This document shows, piece by piece, positions 59,765 through 64,000 of a stretch of 64,000 bases of DNA (the first letter of the stretch is position 1; each line of letters starts with the position of its first letter). This stretch comes from JANTGF01 sp963750735. Lineage in GTDB: Bacteria; Bacteroidota; Bacteroidia; Bacteroidales; VadinHA17. The DNA is taken from contig CAVVRY010000007.1 in the NCBI GenBank assembly GCA_963750735.1, forward strand, positions 186,001 to 250,000, in the 5' to 3' direction. A program made the translations under genes and the position numbers. A model generated the notes under the pieces. That model saw nothing but the letters and a program-made list of their open reading frames with translations. It had not been told where the DNA came from and searched no databases.

Positions 59765-60493
59765 TCAAATCGCACTATTAATCCTTTCCTCCGCAAGGGT
59801 TATTCTTGATTCAACATCCAAATTTCCTGGTTCAATTGGCTCATGAACATTTATTGTAATATCAATGTTGGTATTGAGAGGGAATGCCCCGTTTGAATCA
59901 ATCCTCCATGAATTATTAATAGTAAGTGGAACCAGTATAGCAGAAGGAGAAAACTTTAAAAGCACTTTCAACCCATCAGTTTGAAACTTTTTTGGTCTGC
60001 CATCCCTACTGCGGGTGCCCTCCGGGAAAATTACAGCTGAGTAAGAATTTTTTTCAATATATTCAGCAAAATTTTTAAGTGCGGTAATGGCCTGCCGCGG
60101 ATTTTTTCTATCTATCACTACCGACCCACCATGCTTAAGATTATATGAAATTCCAGGAATCCATTTTCCCAATTCCTTTTTGGCTACAAACTTGATGTGA
60201 TAAGGTTTTAAAAACATATATAGTGGAGAAACATCATACATACTTTGATGGTTCGAGACAAAAATAATGGGTTTGTCCTTTGGTATCTCCTGTTCATTAA
60301 TAAACGTAAAGCGAACACTCAAAATCCGAAGACACCAAACCAACACGAGGTTAAAATAATCCACACTCACTTTATGAGCCGGGTAACCTCCCAAATTAAA
60401 ACTTAACCATTGGATAATATGAAAAACTCCCAGGGTTAAACCAAAGGCTATATAGTAGATTACAGTTAAAGGATATGCAATAACTTTTCTCAC
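59765..60493 (-). CDS. 1-acyl-sn-glycerol-3-phosphate acyltransferase (PlsC-like)
   Basis: A 242-residue membrane acyltransferase. An N-terminal membrane segment (about 5-28) is followed by SNHQSMYD, the NHxxxxD catalytic motif, and FPEGTRSRDG, the lysophosphatidate-binding EGTRS motif. It makes phosphatidic acid for phospholipid synthesis. The start codon is GTG (60493), with the frame and first membrane helix fitting the family. It is 74 bases from the AbgT transporter end, same strand. Confidence 0.9.
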   Translation of the reverse strand: MRKVIAYPLTVIYYIAFGLTLGVFHIIQWLSFNLGGYPAHKVSVDYFNLVLVWCLRILSVRFTFINEQEIPKDKPIIFVSNHQSMYDVSPLYMFLKPYHIKFVAKKELGKWIPGISYNLKHGGSVVIDRKNPRQAITALKNFAEYIEKNSYSAVIFPEGTRSRDGRPKKFQTDGLKVLLKFSPSAILVPLTINNSWRIDSNGAFPLNTNIDITINVHEPIEPGNLDVESRITLAEERINSAI

Positions 60494-60566
60494 TGGTTTA
60501 GTAAGTATTTAGGTCAAAAATTTTCTACTGTAAATTAAAGTGTCCAAAATACTCATAATACAAAAA

Positions 60567-62120
60567 TTAAAACAGCTTAACTGTTTCGCTCATCTCATAA
60601 TGCAGGGTTGCACCAGGTCCTAAAGGAAGTCCTAGTAAAACCCATGCAATAAGCAATATTGTCCATACAATAAAGAATGCAATGGAGTATGGTAACATAG
60701 TTGCAATAATGGTTCCTATCCCTGCCTTACTATCATATTTTTGTATAAACGCTATAATAAGGGCGAAAAAACTCATCATTGGAGAAATGATATTGGTAAC
60801 ACTATCACCAATTCTGTATACCACCTGTGAAAGTTCCGGAGAGTATCCCAGGAACATAAACATAGGTATGAACACCGGAGCCATTATAGCCCATTTGGCA
60901 GAAGCACTCCCCATCAGCATATTAATGGATGCAGACAGGAGGATAAATAATATTAACAAAGGAATCAAGCCAATATTAGAGGCTGCAATGAAATTAGCCC
61001 CTTTAATAGCAAAAATAATTCCCAGGTTCGACCATTTAAAATAGGCTACAAACTGAGCAGCAAAAAATACAAGGACAATATACAGGCCAAGGGTTTTCAT
61101 TGTTTCTCCCATGCCTATCATTACATCAGAATCACTTTTGTACTTTTTTGTAATAACCCCATAAACAATTCCCATGGATCCGGCTAAAAGAAACAACAGG
61201 GCTACCACTCCTTTAATAACCGGAGATCGTAAAATGCTGCCATCATCGGATGCTCTAAGTATCCCATTTTCAGGAATAAGTCCTGCCGCTATCAGGATAA
61301 AAAAGGCTAAGCCTGTAATTCCTGCCCACTTTAGTCCTTTTCGCTCAAGAGGTGTCAACCCTTCAATTTCCTCAACTTTCTCCTGCCCTTTATATTCCCC
61401 CAGCCTTGGCGCAACTATTTTTTCTGTAACCCATGTACCAGCAAATGCAATTAAAAAAGTTGAAGCAGCCATGAAATAATAATTCGCAGTGGGATTCACT
61501 TCGTAACTGGAATCGACTATTTGAGCAGCCTCCGTCGATAATCCAGCTAATAGGGGATCAATGGTTCCAAGGATAAGATTCGCACTAAATCCACCGGATA
61601 CACCTGCAAAAGCAGCCGCCATACCAATAATTGGATTTCTCTTTATTGATAGGAAAATAACTCCAGCAAGTGGAATCAAAAGAACATACCCAACATCGCT
61701 GGCTGCGTTCGATAGAATACCAGCCAAAACCAGTACGAAGGTCATGGTTTTTTTTGGAGCAGATTGAACAAGCAACTTTATGGCAGCTCCAATTAATCCG
61801 CTACTTTCAGCGATACCTATACCCAACATGGCTACCAAAACGATTCCCAGAGGAGCAAAGTCTGTGAAATTAGTAACCATGTCAAGAAGAATTCGGTGTA
61901 ACCCCTCTTTTGATAAAAGATTTACCGGTTCAATTACCTCCTTCGTAGCAGGGTGTATAGCTGTCCAACCCACCCAATATGCAACTGCTGAAAAAACAAG
62001 AGCCATAAGGGCAAATATTGCAAACAATGTGGCCGGGTGCGGTAAGGCATTCCCACCTTTTTCAACTACATTAAGAAACCGGGTAGTGAAAGTTTTTTTT
62101 TGATTCGGCGGTAGACTCAT
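60567..62120 (-). CDS. AbgT-family transporter
   Basis: A 517-residue protein with about 12-13 membrane segments, matching the AbgT family, which carries p-aminobenzoyl-glutamate or sulfonamide drugs. The start at ATG 62120 fits the family better than an in-frame ATG at 62165. Landmarks include GNALPHPATLFAIFA, VLAGILSNAASDVGYV and GDSVTNIISPMMSFF. The family includes importers and antimetabolite exporters, so direction is open. Confidence 0.9.
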   Translation of the reverse strand: MSLPPNQKKTFTTRFLNVVEKGGNALPHPATLFAIFALMALVFSAVAYWVGWTAIHPATKEVIEPVNLLSKEGLHRILLDMVTNFTDFAPLGIVLVAMLGIGIAESSGLIGAAIKLLVQSAPKKTMTFVLVLAGILSNAASDVGYVLLIPLAGVIFLSIKRNPIIGMAAAFAGVSGGFSANLILGTIDPLLAGLSTEAAQIVDSSYEVNPTANYYFMAASTFLIAFAGTWVTEKIVAPRLGEYKGQEKVEEIEGLTPLERKGLKWAGITGLAFFILIAAGLIPENGILRASDDGSILRSPVIKGVVALLFLLAGSMGIVYGVITKKYKSDSDVMIGMGETMKTLGLYIVLVFFAAQFVAYFKWSNLGIIFAIKGANFIAASNIGLIPLLILFILLSASINMLMGSASAKWAIMAPVFIPMFMFLGYSPELSQVVYRIGDSVTNIISPMMSFFALIIAFIQKYDSKAGIGTIIATMLPYSIAFFIVWTILLIAWVLLGLPLGPGATLHYEMSETVKLF

Positions 62121-62238
62121 GTTTTTCAAATAATTTATGGTGACAAAGATATACTCATTTATCACATTTTAAAGGGAATTGTATACAAACCGCCTGGATT
62201 GCAGTGCACCGTAATAAAAACCTGGAAATCTTATTGGT

Positions 62239-63033
62239 TTAATTTTGCAGAATTAAAGTATCTCTGTCTATTGCCAGTGCACCAAAATACCCAAGTGCAC
62301 CATTAGATAAATTGGAATTCGGATTTGCAGGATTTGCAGGATTTCCACCGCCCTGAAAGGTTATAATATCAGACAGCGTGTTGTAATAATCATATACACT
62401 GAACTCCATGGATAAAAGCTCTATATAAGCTGTATCCCCCAATTGTAAGGTGGTAAAGAATAGATAGTAATCAATCGTATTTCCATCTATAAATTGATCC
62501 TCAACCAGGTAAAGCGCCTCATCCATTTCACCATTTATATAGGCTCTGATCCTGTAATAGTTTGTGGTATCTGGTGGGTCTTTAAAAAAACAATGAATAT
62601 AATAGCCAGGGTCAATAAATCCGGCTCCAGGCACATATTCCACTTTCAGAGAATCAATATTCACGACTTGTTCCATATAACTTTCAGCCAAATAATCCTC
62701 ACCTTCACTATTCACTTTTAGAGTGTAATGTCTACCTATTTCCCCTTTAATGATTTCAGATTTATATATCCCGTTACTATCCCCCTCTAATACTTCACTA
62801 TTACCTGCATCATCACTTATTTCAACAGTCGCATCTGTAACGGGAGGATTAATACCAGGGTTGTAAAAGTCTGTGCTTTTGCTAAGTCGCACCTGATAAG
62901 GTCCATCCAAATTGGTAATGGTTCCTTCAATGACAAGTTGAGGAGGGGCATCATTCAAATCAACATTAATAACATCCTCACATGCTATTAACAAGCCAGC
63001 AAGGATCAATGATAATAAAAAGGCTCTATTCAT
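62239..63033 (-). CDS. DUF4249 lipoprotein
   Basis: A 264-residue lipoprotein with the signal MNRAFLLSLIL ending LIAC. The start is ATG 63033, since an in-frame ATG at 63105 would displace the signal. It opens CEDVINVDLNDAPPQLVIEG, typical of DUF4249, which is found beside TonB-dependent receptors. Near the C-terminus lies a short Asn-Pro-Ala repeat (NPANPANPN) from a DNA repeat at about 62322-62345. It follows the receptor gene by 86 bases and may act as its surface partner. Confidence 0.87.
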   Translation of the reverse strand: MNRAFLLSLILAGLLIACEDVINVDLNDAPPQLVIEGTITNLDGPYQVRLSKSTDFYNPGINPPVTDATVEISDDAGNSEVLEGDSNGIYKSEIIKGEIGRHYTLKVNSEGEDYLAESYMEQVVNIDSLKVEYVPGAGFIDPGYYIHCFFKDPPDTTNYYRIRAYINGEMDEALYLVEDQFIDGNTIDYYLFFTTLQLGDTAYIELLSMEFSVYDYYNTLSDIITFQGGGNPANPANPNSNLSNGALGYFGALAIDRDTLILQN

Positions 63034-63119
63034 TGTTAATTTACAAAGTCTTCGAATGATATATCCTATATCCGAATTTAAATATTTAAAGTTTAACAAC
63101 TTCATTCTCTCTGCATTTT

Positions 63120-64000
63120 CTAAAACTTAAAATTCCAGGTAACTGAAGGTACTATTGAAAATAAAGACAATCGTACAGCTTCTGTTTTCGTAGGATCATT
63201 CTCGTTTTCTCTGAAACTAATTGCCCATGCGTTTTTACGAGCATATACATTATAAATGGAAAAGTTCCAGCTTGATTCAAATTTCTCTCTTTTCTTTCCC
63301 ATTCTTGTAGCTCCTATATCCAATCTGTTGTATGGAGGCATTCTATACCCATTTCTTTCGGTATACAGATTAACGGTTTTATTTTCAATCTGATATTTTC
63401 CACTTGGAAAAGTTACTGCATTACCAGTATAGTAAACAAAAGTGCCAGAGAATGACCATTTATCATTTAATTCATACATGAGTACAATTGAAACATCATG
63501 GATTCTGTCCTGTTTAGCAGGATATGGCTCACCAGAATTTACACTTTCAAACTTCCTCATTGACTTTGCCAGTGTATAACTTATCCATCCATGAATTTTT
63601 CCAAGATTTTTCTTAACAAGAAATTCAAGTCCGTAGGCCCATCCAGTTCCAAATACAAGCTGTGACTCAACCTTTTCATTCAAAATAATTTCTGCGCCGT
63701 TCTTATAATCAATCTGATTATACATATTCTTATAATATGCTTCAATAGAAGTTTCCCACTCATTATCCTTAAAATTCCTAAAATAACCAATAGCCACCTG
63801 GTCTCCGATTTGTGGTTTCACAATGTTACTGCTGGGTAACCAGATATCTGTTGGGCTTTCTGAACTTGTATTTGAAAGTAAATGAATGTATTGATGGATT
63901 CGATTAAACGACAATTTCAGCGATTGAGTATTGGTTAACCTGAAATTTGCAGTAATCCTGGGTCCGAACCCTGGGTATCGGGTCATTATTTTACCCGGAT
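63120..64000 (-). CDS. TonB-dependent receptor, C-terminal part
   Basis: The frame is open to the right edge, so the N-terminal half lies outside the window; an ATG at 63986 is internal. The ~290 visible residues are outer-membrane barrel strands: IHGWISYTLAKSMRKF, YELNDKWSFSGTFVYYTGNAVTFP and SVTWNFKF, the last ending in the Phe typical of barrel C-termini. It would import a siderophore, vitamin, peptide or glycan using TonB energy. With the DUF4249 gene downstream it forms a two-gene unit. It is not a SusC with a SusD partner. Confidence 0.88.
   Translation of the reverse strand, partial: PGKIMTRYPGFGPRITANFRLTNTQSLKLSFNRIHQYIHLLSNTSSESPTDIWLPSSNIVKPQIGDQVAIGYFRNFKDNEWETSIEAYYKNMYNQIDYKNGAEIILNEKVESQLVFGTGWAYGLEFLVKKNLGKIHGWISYTLAKSMRKFESVNSGEPYPAKQDRIHDVSIVLMYELNDKWSFSGTFVYYTGNAVTFPSGKYQIENKTVNLYTERNGYRMPPYNRLDIGATRMGKKREKFESSWNFSIYNVYARKNAWAISFRENENDPTKTEAVRLSLFSIVPSVTWNFKF

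Noticed and set aside
62239..63033. Repeat at about 62322-62345 as a tandem-repeat locus
   Set aside because: It is a short in-frame Asn-Pro-Ala repeat within the DUF4249 gene, not a larger array.
1..64000. tRNA, rRNA, CRISPR arrays, transposases, integrases or phage genes
   Set aside because: Looked for in both strands' coding and intergenic parts; no cloverleaf-like stretch, spaced repeat or mobile-element protein was recognised.

Overview
The window reads as chromosomal DNA of a Bacteroidota bacterium. The evidence is its AT-rich composition, the many lipoproteins with short signal peptides ending in Cys, sulfatases and glycosidases in gene trains, a TonB receptor followed by a DUF4249 lipoprotein, and Bacteroidota-type LysA, XylA and MacAB genes. 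A free-living (perhaps marine or sediment) polysaccharide degrader of the Bacteroidales/Marinilabiliales kind is likely, but the order is inference. No rRNA, tRNA, CRISPR array, phage or insertion sequence was seen.

Layout. 1-18.5 kb is a glycan-degradation region on the + strand: an esterase fragment, a UroD-fold methyltransferase, two DUF1080 proteins (one fused to HEAT repeats), a GH27, a GH2, a GH95, a Tat-exported Gfo/Idh oxidoreductase and three formylglycine sulfatases, the last fused to a PhoD-like phosphoesterase. 18.5-28 kb adds proline-peptide and hydroxyproline functions: an S37 peptidase, an Xaa-Pro aminopeptidase, a trans-3-hydroxy-L-proline dehydratase and an OCD-family reductase. 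The reductase ends a six-gene minus-strand operon (33.1-26.0 kb) that also carries two GH29 fucosidases, a second Gfo/Idh enzyme, a HEAT-like protein and LysA. 34-40.5 kb is a pentose operon (xylB, CE15 esterase, xylA, araB, acetyltransferase). 41-46 kb holds an FGGY kinase, an unknown membrane protein and an MscS channel. 46-52 kb is a MacAB-TolC-like export operon led by a Gly-rich secreted protein. 52-64 kb is mostly housekeeping and envelope genes: a TPR protein, Spy-like proteins, an MFS transporter with a TIM-barrel isomerase, an ECF sigma/anti-sigma pair, a uracil-DNA glycosylase, PlsC, an AbgT transporter, a DUF4249 lipoprotein and the C-terminal end of a TonB receptor.

How it works together. 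Fucosidases, galactosidases, sulfatases and esterases point to a sulfated, fucosylated, galactose- and pentose-containing, esterified polysaccharide of algal or plant type. The DUF1080 and Gfo/Idh proteins suggest an oxidative (3-keto) cleavage route running beside ordinary hydrolysis. No SusC/SusD pair is present, so uptake genes for this region would lie elsewhere.

Sequence quality. Eleven genes are broken by a total of about 20 single-base indels, mostly in short homopolymers. Restoring each one gives a full-length family-typical protein and no in-frame nonsense mutation was found. I therefore annotate these as whole genes with apparent sequence errors, not as pseudogenes.
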